A stretch of 64,000 bases of DNA from Sanguinoderma infundibulare (GCA_032821775.1 JAVLRN010000001.1:3348001-3412000), one strand, 5' to 3'. Shown: positions 37,723-50,489, counted from the stretch's first letter. Notes: generated by a model not told the origin, from the letters alone. Program-made: numbers and translations.

Positions 37723-40150
37723 TCACTTCTGGAACTCCCCCAACACATACGCGGAGTCGAGGAAGTTGGTCTTCTCGATCAAGAAGTCTGCACGATGTAC
37801 AATCAGCACACGCGTGTGGATGATTAGCAGCAGGACTGACCGTCGGGTATAGCTGTGATGTTGTTCCGCATGAGCTGGAGAACTTTCTTGGAGGACGGCG
37901 TGAACTGCGGCCAGGGAGCTGGGCGAGCAGACGTTCAATATAAACGCAGCTTGGAGACGAAGCAGACTCACCTCCGGGGTTCAAGTCAGCGACGAAGTTG
38001 ACGTAGAAGTCAACCATCTGGGTCGCGAATTCTTGCTCAACAGGCGGGAAGTGTCCAAATAGCAGGATCAATTCCGATGCGTGGAACACTGCACGCCATG
38101 ACTGATCAAAATCTCTCCACCAGTGGGGCGTGGTCGGACGTACCTCCCAAAGACGGGTCCTGTCCCGGGATGAACTCGGTGAAGAAGTACCCAAACAGGG
38201 GCTGGAGGGATGCGGCCCTGTCGAACAGCAGCCGCCTCGGGGAGAGGAACATATTGTCACTGTACCACGCCTCTGCACGGTCGAAGAGCGAATCCCCGGT
38301 ATTGAATGCACCGCCAAGACTGGAGTCGTTTGCGGGATAAAGGGCGTTGATGGTATTGAAGACGTCCTGTGTGACGGTCGACGGGTCGATGAGGAGCTTC
38401 TTGATGAATGTGTCGAAGGCGGCAGTTTCCTCGCTCCCTGAGAGGCCCAGGTTGCGAACCGATTGGCTGAACGTCGTGCCTTCATTCAGCTGGTGAAAAC
38501 TAGTGAGCATACGAACGCCAACGACACGGGGAGCGTCCGAAGACGTTGCTCACATTGGTACCGGCGAGGATGGGTACGTGCAAGAAGTTCCCGCTCGCGA
38601 TACGCTGTGAGGGACGTTCTGGCACGAAGCTCCCGGCAGGTCCGACAGTGGGCTGCCACAGCTGCTGATTGAGCACTTGCTCTGTCATCGAAACAGATAC
38701 GTTTTGAAGAGTCTGTTGGACATTTTCAGCCAGTACCAAGAAGGGATCCCGTTGATACTCGCCTCGAATGGAAGGTTCTGTAGGCAAACAAACGACTCCG
38801 GTCCAGAAGGGCATCCGGTCAAGTTGACCAGACGTTCGTAGGGGAAGCCAGGCCTGTCATAGGTGGAAGCCGGCGGTGCGGTCTTGCTGTAGGGGAATGC
38901 ACTGGGTCAGGCCGGACGAACATAGAGGAAAAATGATCTTACAATGGGCCGGTAGCAGAGTCAAAGATGGCTGCTCTGAAGAGACCTTCTGGAGAGAACA
39001 GGACCTGTGCTTCGACACTCCCTGCGCCCGCTGACTATTTGGGGTGAGACGCGGTCAGCGGTCAACCTAAGCCGGACATACCTGTCCCCAGATCGTGAGC
39101 TGGAATGTGCATTAGAATGGGTTAAACTGCGGAATAATCTGGAACGCCCACTTTCTTCTGGTCGCCACCGAACGCAGCGATATTCTCCTGAAGAAACTGG
39201 AGAGCGAAACGTTGATCATGCAAACCAGCGTTCAAATCCGACGCCGGAACATGTTCGCTCGCCAGCTAACACAAGCGTCGTTCGTTAGAGTGGATAGGAG
39301 TCAAACCGGTTAGTGAAAGACGTACGAAGCCAAACGTATTGACTCGGTAGTTGCTGTGTCAGATGGGTCAATCTCTGGCTCGTCCTATGAAAGCTTGGCA
39401 TACATACACAGACACAAACAGTATCGGCTTACCAAGAGCCACGCTCCGTTGGATGATAACTATCGCATATATATGGGCTGCCAAGCAACGCAGAGCGATA
39501 CTGAACAACTCACACGTGGGATCGAAGCTTGGCTCAGAAGCGGCTCTGTGTAATACAATTCGGAAGAATTAGCCAGCGCGATAACACCGTCGCATGCTGC
39601 TGCGGGTTTAGTGTGCATACCCTTGCATGAATGCTCCGCCCTGCGAGGGGTTTGTCAGGAATCTGTGATGCGCAGCACAAGGGTGAGAGAAAGGGAGCCT
39701 CACATAGAACCAGACGAGAACAGGGACTTTGTCTGTAGTGCTAACGTTTCCGGAACGGAAGACCTGCCACGTCAGAGAGCTTCAGTACAGGAAGGTATGA
39801 GGAGATCAATGACCAAAGCTCACGTTCAAGAACAGACAATCCTCCGACTGAGGCGCTCCCAAACTTGTAGAAGGCACCTGAGGACAAGCGTTGCCGAAGG
39901 TAGAAGCGTTCTGAACGCCGTCGAATCGATTCGTGAAGGAGGTCGGAGCCTTGAAGCGCAGAGAGCCAACGGGAGGCTCGGCGAAGGGAATACCCAGCCA
40001 CTGTTGCAGACCAGTCGTCGTCGTCACGCCTCTGAACGTCCCGGATGTAGTGCTGATGTCGAGGGCGCTTGAGGCCCCCAGAACACCCGACAAGGAAGCG
40101 AGTAATGCAGAGGAGAGAAGGGCGGCCAACGGCCTTTGCCACATGCGCAT
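37723..40150 (-). CDS. Type-B carboxylesterase/lipase, copy 2
   Basis: Fifteen minus-strand exons (39824..40150, 39704..39763, 39621..39640, 39514..39545, 39408..39459, 39326..39353, 39152..39265, 39082..39099, 38943..39034, 38763..38886, 38554..38712, 38144..38489, 37972..38088, 37841..37918, 37723..37787) give 543 residues. Every internal exon has exactly the length of its copy 1 partner. Signal peptide MWQRPLAALLSSALLASL (a Met two codons earlier, at 40150, is the first ATG). Serine elbow GQSAGAGS, acid in LNEGTTF, His in VFHASEL. Secreted ester hydrolase; substrate unknown. Here the donor after exon 8 is a normal GT, while the one after exon 10 is GC as in copy 1. The full reading frame argues that both copies are functional. 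Confidence 0.9.
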
Positions 40151-41277
40151 CGTGGGTGATCGAAAGGGGATGGGGCAAACTGCTCGACATTCTGGAGAGA
40201 CGCAACTTGCGCTTATATGCAGTCCACTGAGAAGCGAAGCGACGTTTATTGAGCGATCTGGGCTCCCACGAATGGAAGAAGTGTCACGACTCAAGTACTC
40301 AAGTACTCACCAACGGGCTTTGTTCCTTGGTGGCGCAAATCAACGGCCAAGGTCTTCCGGGAAGACGGCTCGGTGTCGTGCAAGTTCCTAAAACGTCAAA
40401 TTGCCTGCGTATCAGCGAGATCGTGAGGTTCGCCCTTGAGCCCAACATATCCGACCCGGCATTGAAATGGCCACACGGCATCCTAAGTTGGGTGTGAATG
40501 CCAACGGGCCGTGAGACAGGACAGCATGACTTGACCACGGGATCGCACGGGCGTCCGGTCTTCTCTGTATCCCGTTAGTGGTCACGGAAAGCGGGGACAG
40601 CGGTGCAGGGCATTGGTCGAATTCGACGGGCCGAGACGTAATTATAGACGACCGAGCGGAAATAAGAGGAAAGAAGCACTGAAAAGGTGGCGAAAAACCT
40701 TCGGGATGAGAAGGTTGACGTTAACGTTATTTTCGGTGGCCATGACAAACCCGCTGAAACAGGTTGTTCCAATTGTATCGCGGATGGGACATACAGGATT
40801 GGTCTCCCCGGAAACCATAGATCAAAAAGCAATGAAGTGAACGCACAAGAGAAGTTCGCCAGCATTCCCAGACGGCCGACTGGCTGACTAACGTGGTATG
40901 TTGGCTCGCTGACATCCAGGGTCCCCGCCGTGCACAGATATGTTAGCTGGAGAAATACAAGAACCTTGATGTAGAGGCGAGCCCAGAAAGCGACATGTAC
41001 GTTGGAGGCCTAGCGACAGCAAAGCATTCGTGTCGCACGTTGGCCATACGGAAGCAACAGCACATCTTCACAGCGAATGCAGTGAATTTTCCTGTAGAAG
41101 CGATCGTCGAATCGTGTCTAGTGATGGTGGTGGTGGTGGTGGTATGGCAGAAAGTATGAATATGTTTAGCGCAATCAGGTTGGACTTGGCGCCTGTTTCA
41201 TTCCCGATATTTTCGGATGACGCCTGGATTCATGCAACGCCGATCACCTCAGCTTGTCGGAAGCCTTTCACGACGAC
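40151..41277. other. Intergenic between esterase 2 and SHOC1-like gene
   Basis: 1.1 kb divergent region. It includes the esterase 2 promoter, a stretch with no counterpart in unit A, a GGT microsatellite around 41124-41145 and the right end of unit B. No open frame with support. Confidence 0.5.
40212..40218 (-). promoter_or_regulatory. TATA box of esterase copy 2
   Basis: Minus-strand ATATAAGC, 62-68 bases upstream of the ATG, equivalent to the element of copy 1. Its survival in both copies suggests that it is used. Confidence 0.5.
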
Positions 41278-44200
41278 ATGGACTCTGGGCTCGACCGTAC
41301 ACTCGACCGCGAACTCGAGCTTCGCGAACACATCCGCAGCCTACTGCTACAGTATGCCTTGACACATCTTACTACCAACTACGTTACCTGGACCCAGGAG
41401 GCTGTCACAAACGTGCGCATATATGCGGTTTACTTGTACATCCTGTTCAAGATTGACGGTCATAGATCCTTTCGGAATCACTGGCGTTTGCGCCCACACA
41501 TGCCCCAACAGAGGTCACTCTCCCAGTCGACCCTTTCGAAGTCTTGTCTCAGAGATTGGGCCTATCGAAACTCGACATCTACGAAGAACGATGGAAGGTC
41601 AATAACCCTGATGTCTTATCCTATCTCAGAGCCCAGATGGCCGTACTTCGAGGTCAGGAAGTAGCAGAGAATACTTGGCGATCCGATCACGATGGTATGT
41701 GCTGTTATTCTGAACGTCTACGTGTAGACTCAGAACGACCTACTAGAGAACTACGGCGCTTTCTTGCTGAGCAGACCCATGTCCCCGATATTGTCCTGTC
41801 GCTCGAAGAGAGAGACGCCACTATCCAATGGGACCGTCGGTTCGGCCAGACTACCTCAGAGTGCCAGTGCAATGCTTCAAACGTGGAGCATACATCGTGC
41901 CGAGGATGTCGCGTTCGACGAAGTGAATGTGAACGTGGACGATGCACTGTAAGTGCCGTCTTCCGTAATCCGTTCCCAATTATCACATAGTCCACCAGGG
42001 GAAATAAACTTGGCTTCGATGCTGAGAGTCACCAGGCGATTTTGACACTCTTCAGGACAGTTCCTGCAGCGTCGGCACAGACAGACACGGTATCAACGAC
42101 AAGAAACTTCGACGAATTTCTACGCGCGGACACACCTCCGCCAGAGACCCTTGAACCGCAGATGCTACCGATATTTCCACGTGTTCACCAGCCGGGGCGC
42201 AGCGCTGAAAAGCCTGGGTCGGGGAAGACAAGCTTTGTTGCCTCTCTCGAAGCTGCTACGAAACTTCCAGCTTCGTGGCTGTCTACGGTAGAGATCAGAG
42301 AAGAGGATGAGGACGACATAGCGAACGAACATCTGGCCCTCGTAGGCGGTTGTGGTACGCATGATATTCATCGTTGGATTACTGAATTAACGGTACCATA
42401 GATTCCATAAAAACCCCTTCTTCTCCATTGACATTGGGCACCCCTTCCCTCGCGGACACCTCGAGTGATATCGACGAATTGTTCTTACCGTCGTCGCCGG
42501 GGGTAGAAGTGGAACCGGAGTTACGTCCGATGGGTATATACAATAAACTCTGACCCCACGGACATCATATTGACACTGGGTTTAGAGGAATTCCAATTGC
42601 CGAAGACGGAGAGATTCGGCAGAAGGTGCTCGAAGTCATCCCGGTTAGGTGATGGGAAAAGGTAAGCAGGTACGCCAAAGCAGCAACGTGTGCTAATCGA
42701 GACCTCAGCTTATCGTCCTTCATCTTTCCGCTTATTCGCCCCGCTCCAGTACCTGGTCCCCAGATTCCCGACTCCCCTTATTCTCGAGCTTCTGCGCCTC
42801 GTGCCAGTTTGTCCATGTCTATGCTCGGACAGCCATCTTCCGTGAAAGTAGAAACACAAGATCCAACCGGGACTGGAAATGGTACTCTGAGTAGCGACGA
42901 CTCGATCGCATTTGCTACGAAGATTGTCGAGCGCGCGTGCGCTGACCACCTGGGAGATGATGATCCGTACGGTCTAGTCCTGGCAGAGAAGATAGACGAG
43001 AAGGATGAGTATATGATGAACGGTTTGTGCACATGTCCCCGAAGGCTCTTCCTAGTTTTGAAACAGCTGATAGACATATGTTTTGTGTAGTCCCGACCAT
43101 GCGCCCTCCTAACGAGCACTATACGATTGCTGCTCTGCCAGCCAGACTGTCCGACCTAGTCCTTTCTATAAGAGGCGCCGCTGTGGCAGGAGATGGCCAA
43201 TCAGCGCATACAGCTCGTTACGGCGGTTTCCTGGAGAAGGTCAAAGGACTACAGTCGCTGCAACTAGAGCTGAGCTGGATGTGAGTACGCGGTCTTTCGT
43301 TGCTGCTATCATTTCCCTGAGTTCTTCCCTAGTCCATTCAAGTATGGTCGCACAGTACCTACCGACGAGGAAGCTGCCGATGTGGCAGAAAGTCCTTCCG
43401 CGGAACTTGTCAAGACGATAGATCTGCCAAAGGATGACATAGCCTCGCAGCTCTCTGAGCTTTTGGACGACGGCGTGGCGTCTTGTTCTCAGACGATGTC
43501 TACGCTGGTGTGGTCTCTGGACGACGATTCTGACTTGCCTGGCTTACCCACCTGGGAATGTCTTGACGACATCGGCTTTGTTCTGACTCGTTGCGATCGA
43601 AGACGGCTGTATGGCCTTCCCTCTCCAGTGGACTGGGACAAGAACGACGAGGATATGAGAAGCAGCGACAAGGAGAACGACGAGTTCTTTCCCCTACAGG
43701 ATCCTAGCGACGGCTGCCACCAAGAGCGACCAGTGAAAAGGGTGAGGTTCGAGGTTCCAGATGACCTCCAAGACATCCCCAGTTCCGGTCTCGGGGAGAC
43801 TGTCGACGACTCCGGAGTGTTCTTTGCGGAATCAGAGCCCCTTGGCGGCGGGGCACATAGCGTGGGCTCTTTTGTTCAAATGGCTTACGACGCGGAGGGG
43901 TTCGACGGGCCCGAGACAGACGGAAACCTGTTCCTCGACATGGAACCTGTCGATTGCGACAATTATGGTTCGGTCCTATGCTTGGACGACCGCCCCTACT
44001 TTTCTGCTTCTCCTAATCTGGAGTCCGCATTCCCGATCGACTTCCTCCTCCATAACACCGCATTCGCCCCCGCAAGTCCCAAACAAAGTCAAATTCCCCT
44101 CGGAACTGCGGCTACGGACGAGGCTTCCTTCGAACACCCTGCTTCCGACTCTGGGACGGCGTCTGCGGCGTCGATTGCATGCGTTTCTCTTCCCTCCACG

Positions 44201-45564
44201 GCGCCTTCTACGGTCTCACAAAGTCCGCTTTACGCAATTTCGGGCTCGGAAACGGTGGTTAACGAGCACGGTCCTCGGGTACCTCCCTCAACGTCTGCTG
44301 CAACTGCTCCGTCAGCATTCTCTGCTCGTCAATCTCTCTCTTGGTATCTGGCTGCCATGAAACCCGATGTATCAGCTTCGACATCGACTTTGGCTGGGCA
44401 AGCAGCTGGTTCTGAGCTCACGACTCCTGAAGCGCAAGCCACCCTTGCCTCCACTCTTCCCGCTGAACTGCTCGACGATCGTACCCTTGTACTTCAAGGC
44501 AGCTATGAGCGGCCTAGCACTCAACACAAGTACATAGCGTCGCTTTCGCTGGTCCAGAAGCGTGCGCTCGTTAGGGCACTAACGTCGTGCTGCGCCGTCG
44601 ATCTTGTCGAACGCGAACGCCTCGGCGACGGCAGCCAAAACCCCGGACTGCTCTCGATCTCGGACTCGGAGGACCTGATTTTGGACTGCGACACCGCAGT
44701 GCTGTTCGCATCGCTGGAGCTACTGCCTTCCCGCGCCGCCGGGTTGCTCGAGCTGCTCGCGCGGCTTTCCTGGCGCTACTCGCATCTGCTGGTCGTCTTC
44801 GAATGCTACCCGTCCGCTTGGGACTATTCCGGCGACGCTGCCGGCCTGACGAGTGCCGACCGCCGCACCGCGAGTGTGTGGAGCCCGCCTGTGGTGAAGG
44901 CGGTCAAGAACTTCCGGAGAGGGCTTTCTATCGCGGAAGGGCTGCAGACAAAGTGCGAGGCGTGCGCCGTCGGACACGCCTTCGCGCACTCGGCGGAAGA
45001 GGCGGCGGCGTTGGCGAGGATGTTCGGAGACGCGGCCGAAGCGCGAGACGCAACCGGCGGAGCCATCTGGGGCGAGCGACTTTGGCTGACGCACGAGGAG
45101 CACGATGTGCGTGTGTTTCAATCTACCATGTGCATCGGGCTCCTGCTCTCCGAGCGTACTCATTCGCTTTACCACTCGTGCTAGGGAGAGTACGAGCTGG
45201 GCCGAGTGGACGGCATGAACCTCTTCGCCTCATCCCTGTTGCTAACGCAAGTGAGTCTGGAAGATCTCCTGGAGAAGACACCAGAAGACAGGGTCCTGGA
45301 ATACGGACACCTCGTTGGTGTGGAGAGGCTCGTGAGTAGCGGCGCGGTTTCGCCTGCTCCGGTCGTCGGGCGTAAGCTAATGCATGATCGTCGGGTCCGG
45401 CGCACGCCGCCCATTAGGTGCGATTCAACTCGGAGATGGCGCGAAGGCTCGAAGTCATCCAGCTCCCGCCGTCCTCGCCAATCTCATCAATCATGGGCGG
45501 TACCGCGTCGTCGTTGCACAGCGTGCCAGTCGTGGGTGATAGCGAGACTTGGCGAGATGGATGA
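41278..45564 (+). CDS. Putative SHOC1/Zip2-like meiotic protein (XPF-like, HhH)
   Basis: Eleven exons: 41278..41412, 41514..41694, 41747..41948, 42056..42354, 42402..42533, 42586..42661, 42709..43022, 43091..43280, 43333..45106, 45185..45331, 45418..45564, giving about 1198 residues; exons 1-2 are less certain. The first 550 residues include PVDPFEVL and the ELSWIPFKYG block. A variable Ser/Asp-rich region follows. The last 250 residues look like an XPF-type nuclease fold (DLILDCDTAVLFASLELLP, HLLVVFECYPSAWD) joined to a helix-hairpin-helix (LLTQVSLEDLLEKTPEDR, GVERLVRFNSEMARR). The catalytic GD...ERKxxxD of real XPF is absent, as in SHOC1/Zip2, the ZMM factor that binds branched meiotic DNA. 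The assignment rests on this layout and is an inference; another XPF-fold scaffold is possible. Confidence 0.6.
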
Positions 45565-45884
45565 TATGCGTTCGAAATATCATATGTATGTGACAGGCGA
45601 GATCTAGGTCATATCCCTGCGCGCTGCGCTGATGCCCCTCGTTTACGCAGAGTTTTTCGACATCAGATCCAAGAGGTACTTATAAATAACTGTTCACCAT
45701 TTGAAACCCTAGCACAACACACAATGCTGCGAATGTCCATGCGTACATATACAAAATAACCCAGTGCAATCCTTCCGTAGCTCGCCGAACAACTTGAACC
45801 ATGCGCTGCATGCTCCACGAGAGCACGTCAGCGCTGTTGCCATTGCGACATTGTGATGATCGATACCACTCACCGGTCGATAAG
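45565..45884. other. Convergent 3' region
   Basis: 320 bases between the stops of the SHOC1-like gene and the kelch gene. No gene seen. Confidence 0.5.
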
Positions 45885-47169
45885 TTAGTTGATCTCAAGC
45901 TCCCATAGCTCATCGGAACGCTGGTTAGACGATAGGAGGCCTCCGAAGAGCACCAGTTTGGTATCACCGTGGCCGTCCGTCCACGCCGCAGGCGGGAACC
46001 ATCCCCGGCCCTCCGGAAGGTGATCATCCGAGTACACGTCGAGGCGCTGCCATGTCCACCCGTTGAGGACATCATCTCCCTCCTTTGAGAGCACCCAGAC
46101 GTCATCCCAGAACTCCCCTGCCCCGGCATGCCCTTGGCTGCTCGCTTCTCGCTCACCGTGGTAGAGGACTGCGACAGCGTTGGACAGTGCTGGGAAGGGA
46201 GACTGGAAGTGGGTGAATCCAGCGACGGAACGAGGCCCAGGGCTGCCATGTGTGGGATCAGCGGTGGGCTGAACCGTCACCCACTTGTCTTCAGGTATGA
46301 TGTAGACGTCCAGCTCGCCGGCGGCGCTGGGAAGTTGCTGGCCGCAGAAGCCTGACGAGGCCCAGGGGGTTAGCCTCGCGCTTGGGGATGGAATGGGAAG
46401 CTGCCGACACATACCGCCGTAGCGCAGGAGCACGTCTTTCCCAGCGATCGTGGCCGCAGCGAGGGAAGTGCCGCCACGCCCAGGCTCGGGGGCCGACGCG
46501 AGCAACTTCCACTCGCCTTCCTTGACATTGAATGCATGCAGAGTGCTGAGCCTCCCGCTGGCCGGACACCCCGCGTGAATGTAAACATTATCCTGCGCAA
46601 TGATCGAGGGACGTCTGGGCCGGGGGGAACGATCTCACGACAATAAATGGATGACGTACTCGGTGCGCGACGGCGGTATGGTAGCTGCGGGACTCGGGTG
46701 CCTTGTCCTCGTCTCGGGCAGCGACTCGCTCCCAGCGGACGGACTGCTGGGGGCCCTCCGACGCTCGGATCGTCGCCTTCCAGATGCCAGCCTGATGGGC
46801 ATCCAGGGGCGTCATGTCCTTGCCGCCCCGCCCGCCCCAGACGTAGAGCGCGTCATTGAGCCAGACGGTGGTCGCCCCGACCCTCGGCTCGGGAAGCGCT
46901 TGATCGTCGTGCTCGCCGGCAATATCGCGCTTCGGACCGCCGGGCGTGAGCATCCGCCATCCTTGGGAGAGCACGCCCTTGGCCAAGTCGAACACGTGGA
47001 GCGAGGCCCTGGGTGTGCCGTCGTGGCCAACGCCCGCGTCAATCGGCGTGCGTGGCTTGAGCTCTCCGCCGTAGACAATGAGGATGCCCGATTTGGTGAC
47101 GGCGACGCAGTGTGAAGATCGAGCGAGGAACGGCGTTTTGGAAAGCGAGAACCAGTGTGCGGCAGGCAT
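45885..47169 (-). CDS. Kelch-repeat beta-propeller protein
   Basis: Minus-strand exons 46660..47169, 46415..46592 and 45885..46351 give 384 residues. Kelch blades are visible through their double-Gly plus spaced Tyr/Trp pattern: LIVYGGEL, LYVWGGRGG, a blade with VYIHAGCP and VKEGEWK, VLLRYGG with ELDVYIIPEDKW, and KLVLFGG near the end, each preceded by a R.GA or RS.HT strand. Five to six blades would close a propeller. There is no other domain and no signal peptide. Fungal single-propeller kelch proteins are thought to be binding scaffolds; no enzyme activity is implied. The C-terminal LWELEIN could form the Velcro strand. Confidence 0.82.
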
Positions 47170-47757
47170 GTTGGGCTTGGAGGGAAGGGGTAGAGGGGGG
47201 TCTGGCCAGCCTGGATACCGTGACGATGGCGATAGCTGGGGCCAGCAGTGGGAACGGCGACGTCACATGTGATCGATTTTGTCACATCAAGCTAGCCACA
47301 TCGTTGATGTAAGTAAGGTTCAGCGCACCACCTAAAGCCAGACAAACCGACTTAGAATGGATTGCATCGTGCGCAGGCTGGGAGGCTGCTCGTGGAGGGT
47401 GGTGGTGGAGTGGTATAGTATGCGTTGTTTGGCCTTGTTAGAAACAGAGACCGTCGCTTGCCGTTTTCGGACAGCTCGTCCTCTGCCAGTGCACTAGCGC
47501 CTTTGAATCTCAAGCCTCGACTTGCATCACCAAAGTGTCAAGTCCTGTCAACCTATAGACCCGCTGCGGCTACCAAGGGTACGCTTGCTAAACACTCTGC
47601 TGACTGTTCTACCCCACTGCCGCAGTCGAGTCTCATGCCGACGCGACTCGTATACCTTTTCCGTGCCAGCGGCGGTGTACGTGTGCGTTAAATGGCGGTA
47701 TATTAATCAAACTATGCGCACGCGATTCATTGCACTCGTCCGATACCCAGCACTCTT
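47170..47757. other. Divergent intergenic region with TATA element
   Basis: 588 bases between the kelch gene and monooxygenase copy 2. TATATTAA at about 47699-47706 is 52 bases upstream of the copy 2 start codon and is a likely TATA box. No coding sequence recognised. Confidence 0.5.
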
Positions 47758-49613
47758 ATGGTCGGGGCTTCCCAGAAAGACTTCACCGTCGCCGTTATTG
47801 GCGGTGGCGTGTGTGGCTTGGCGTGCGTTGCTGCACTGCAGAAGGCCGGTATTGCCGTGGAACTGTTCGAAGCCGCGGTGCGTTGTCTGCGTAGGCCGCC
47901 CTTGGCCCATTCACCTATTCCAACGACTTGTCTCACGTTACGACTTTTAGACCGCCTTCACTGAAATAGGGGCAGGAATCGGACTCGGTACGTTCATCAC
48001 AGCGTTCTCATCCCCTCGGTTCTATGTGAACGCTCGCAAACGCGGCAGGCCCAAATGCTATACGGGCTCTCAAGGCGATGGGCGTCCTCGACGCCGTGCT
48101 TCAGAAACTCAACCCGAACGACGTGAGCTCCAAAGGCTTCTTGTTCTATTCCGGGGTCGGAGACGATCACGAGCTGGTTTATGACGTGCGTCGTCTGCGA
48201 AGCACTTCAATTTCGGGTGAGAAGAACCGCTCACGCCACATCCAGTATCTCCCTGCGCCGGAAGACGCGAGCATCAGCATGCATCGGTGAGATCCTCGGA
48301 TCCCTGACTTTTGCACGGACGGTGGCGCGAGATGCTAATATCCGGCTTGCGTTGTGCTCCGGTTTCCTTCCTTGGCACGTACAGTGCAGCCTTCCTCGAC
48401 GCCCTTGTCGGACTCGTGGATCCCCGGACGACGCATTTCAACAAACGGTGCGCGTCAATCACGGATTCGCCGAGCGATTCGGGACGCCTCCTAGTGCACT
48501 TCGCAGACGGGGCTTCGCACGAGGCCGACGTCGTTCTGGGTGCGGACGGGATCAAGAGTGCAACACGCGACTACGTTGTCGCCAGGGACGGAGTACCGTC
48601 CGGACAGAGTGTGGCGTTCAGCAACACCGTGGCCTACCGTGGCCTGATCCCGTATGCACAGCTGCAGGCAGCCGGGCTCAAGGTCAAGTTGAGGGACCGC
48701 CCCGCGTGCTTCGCCGGACCCAGCAAGGTGAGTGAGCGATTGATCCGCTCTGCTTCTGGGGGGAGGGGGATCTGCTTGGCTTCGCTCACAGCAATCTCTT
48801 AAGCATGTAATTGTCGTGCCTATCAAGAACGGTGAAATCGTACGTAGCCCACGCGTTCGAGAACTCGCCGGAAATGTGGACGCTGACCGGGACCGTCCTG
48901 CCGCCTTCCCAGATCAACGTCGCTGCATTCTCGGCGAGGTACGACGTTCCTATCGGGGCCCAGAACCTGCCAGACGGGACGCCTTGGGTCGATCAAGTCT
49001 CGCGGGAAGACGTTCTGAAGGACTTCGAAGGATGGGGATCGGATATCACGACCCTTCTCCGCTTCATGCCGGAGAAAACGATGCGCTGGTCCATACACGT
49101 TGTCCACCCTGAGCTTGAGAGCTACAGCAACGGGCGCGTAGCTTTGCTTGGAGATGCTGTACGTCCGTTGCCCTCGTATATTCATGCAATGATGGACAGG
49201 ACAGTTTCCCCCTTCAACCAGGCTCACGGAATGCTCCCTCACCTTGGTGCGGGTGCGGGACAGGGCCTCGAGGACGCTCTCCTCTTATTTCGTCTCCTGA
49301 GTCATCCGGAGACGGATAGCGGAAACGTAGCGGTCGGTATTTGACCACCGCCGACGGTCGATTCGTCTGACACGTCCCACAGTCTGTCCTTGCAGCATAC
49401 TCGACTGTCCGTCGACCTCGGGCTCGCATGGTATGGGAGGCTAGCCATTACGCCGGTAGCGTCTACGACCACCATGGACCTCATGGCGCTAGTGCGGAGG
49501 GTGTCGCCGAGGACTTACAGCAGTTATGGAAGCCGATCTGGGGATACGACCTTGATTCCGATTTCGACGCTGCCGTTACCATCCTCCAGGCAAACCGCGA
49601 TGTCATTATATAG
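47758..49613 (+). CDS. FAD-dependent monooxygenase, salicylate hydroxylase-like (copy 2)
   Basis: Nine exons (47758..47877, 47951..47987, 48049..48185, 48246..48286, 48385..48727, 48804..48839, 48913..49158, 49222..49332, 49383..49613) give 433 residues. Motifs match copy 1 at 9004: VAVIGGGVCGLACV, GADGIKSATRD, GDAAHGMLPHLGAGAGQG. Exons 1, 2, 4, 6 and 8 have exactly the lengths of copy 1 (120, 37, 41, 36, 111). The C-terminal 60 residues differ most, with YAGSVYDHHG in place of AAGAFYDMQG, so the substrate pocket edges may differ. Cytosolic, NAD(P)H and O2 dependent; aromatic acid substrates are likely from the family, exact one unknown. The donor of intron 8 is GTCGGT, a weak site. Confidence 0.88.
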
Positions 49614-49761
49614 CACACCAGGTCAATATCGCAGGGAATGGTCTGACATTGATGGCCTAATATCAGGGATATACTAGACTGGGCAATGGGAAAGGATATA
49701 GTACATGTGGAACAGGGCGCATATAACCATACATCATGGAGAAGCCAACAAACAAACATGC

Positions 49762-50233
<472 letters not shown>

Positions 50234-50489
50234 GACGTATGCGGTTTGTTAGTGAGAGGTAGAAGATGTGGTAGTGGTGGTACGCCGCTGAGGACGAAGT
50301 AAGGCAGAGGATGTGATGGTTGGAAGACAAGTCGCGTCCAACGCGTTTCGTCGCCTGTAAACGGCACGCGTTTGCACTTGTTTGTCTGTTCACGTGATCC
50401 GAGGCGCGTGCCTGGGGCGAGTTTAAATTAGGCGCGGGAGAGAGGACGGCGGCACTTGGAAAGGCTGCTGCCATTGCCGGCGAGCATTC
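50234..50489. promoter_or_regulatory. Divergent promoter, histone H4 / thioredoxin-like gene
   Basis: Only 256 bases separate the start codons of H4 (minus) and the tail-anchored thioredoxin (plus). AGTTTAAATTAGGC near 50421 is an AT-rich core in a GC-rich setting. Both genes probably share control elements, as inferred from distance. Confidence 0.45.

Larger units (their letters stand above)
37599..41217. repeat. Tandem duplication, unit B
   Basis: Unit B begins with a decayed copy of the ISC1 3' end and contains esterase 2 and its upstream region, ending with TTTTCGGA at 41210-41217 just before the SHOC1-like gene. About 500 bases near 40620-41120 have no counterpart in unit A, so one copy has since gained or lost DNA. 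Confidence 0.7.

Noticed and set aside
41124..41145. GGT microsatellite as a coding Gly or His tract
   Set aside because: It lies outside any supported exon and is matched by a shorter tract near 37545 in unit A, so it is spacer repeat.
41278..45564. Mating-type (homeodomain) locus
   Set aside because: A large variable gene between conserved genes suggested it, but no homeodomain helix (WF.N.R) is found and no MIP or beta-flanking gene is next to it.
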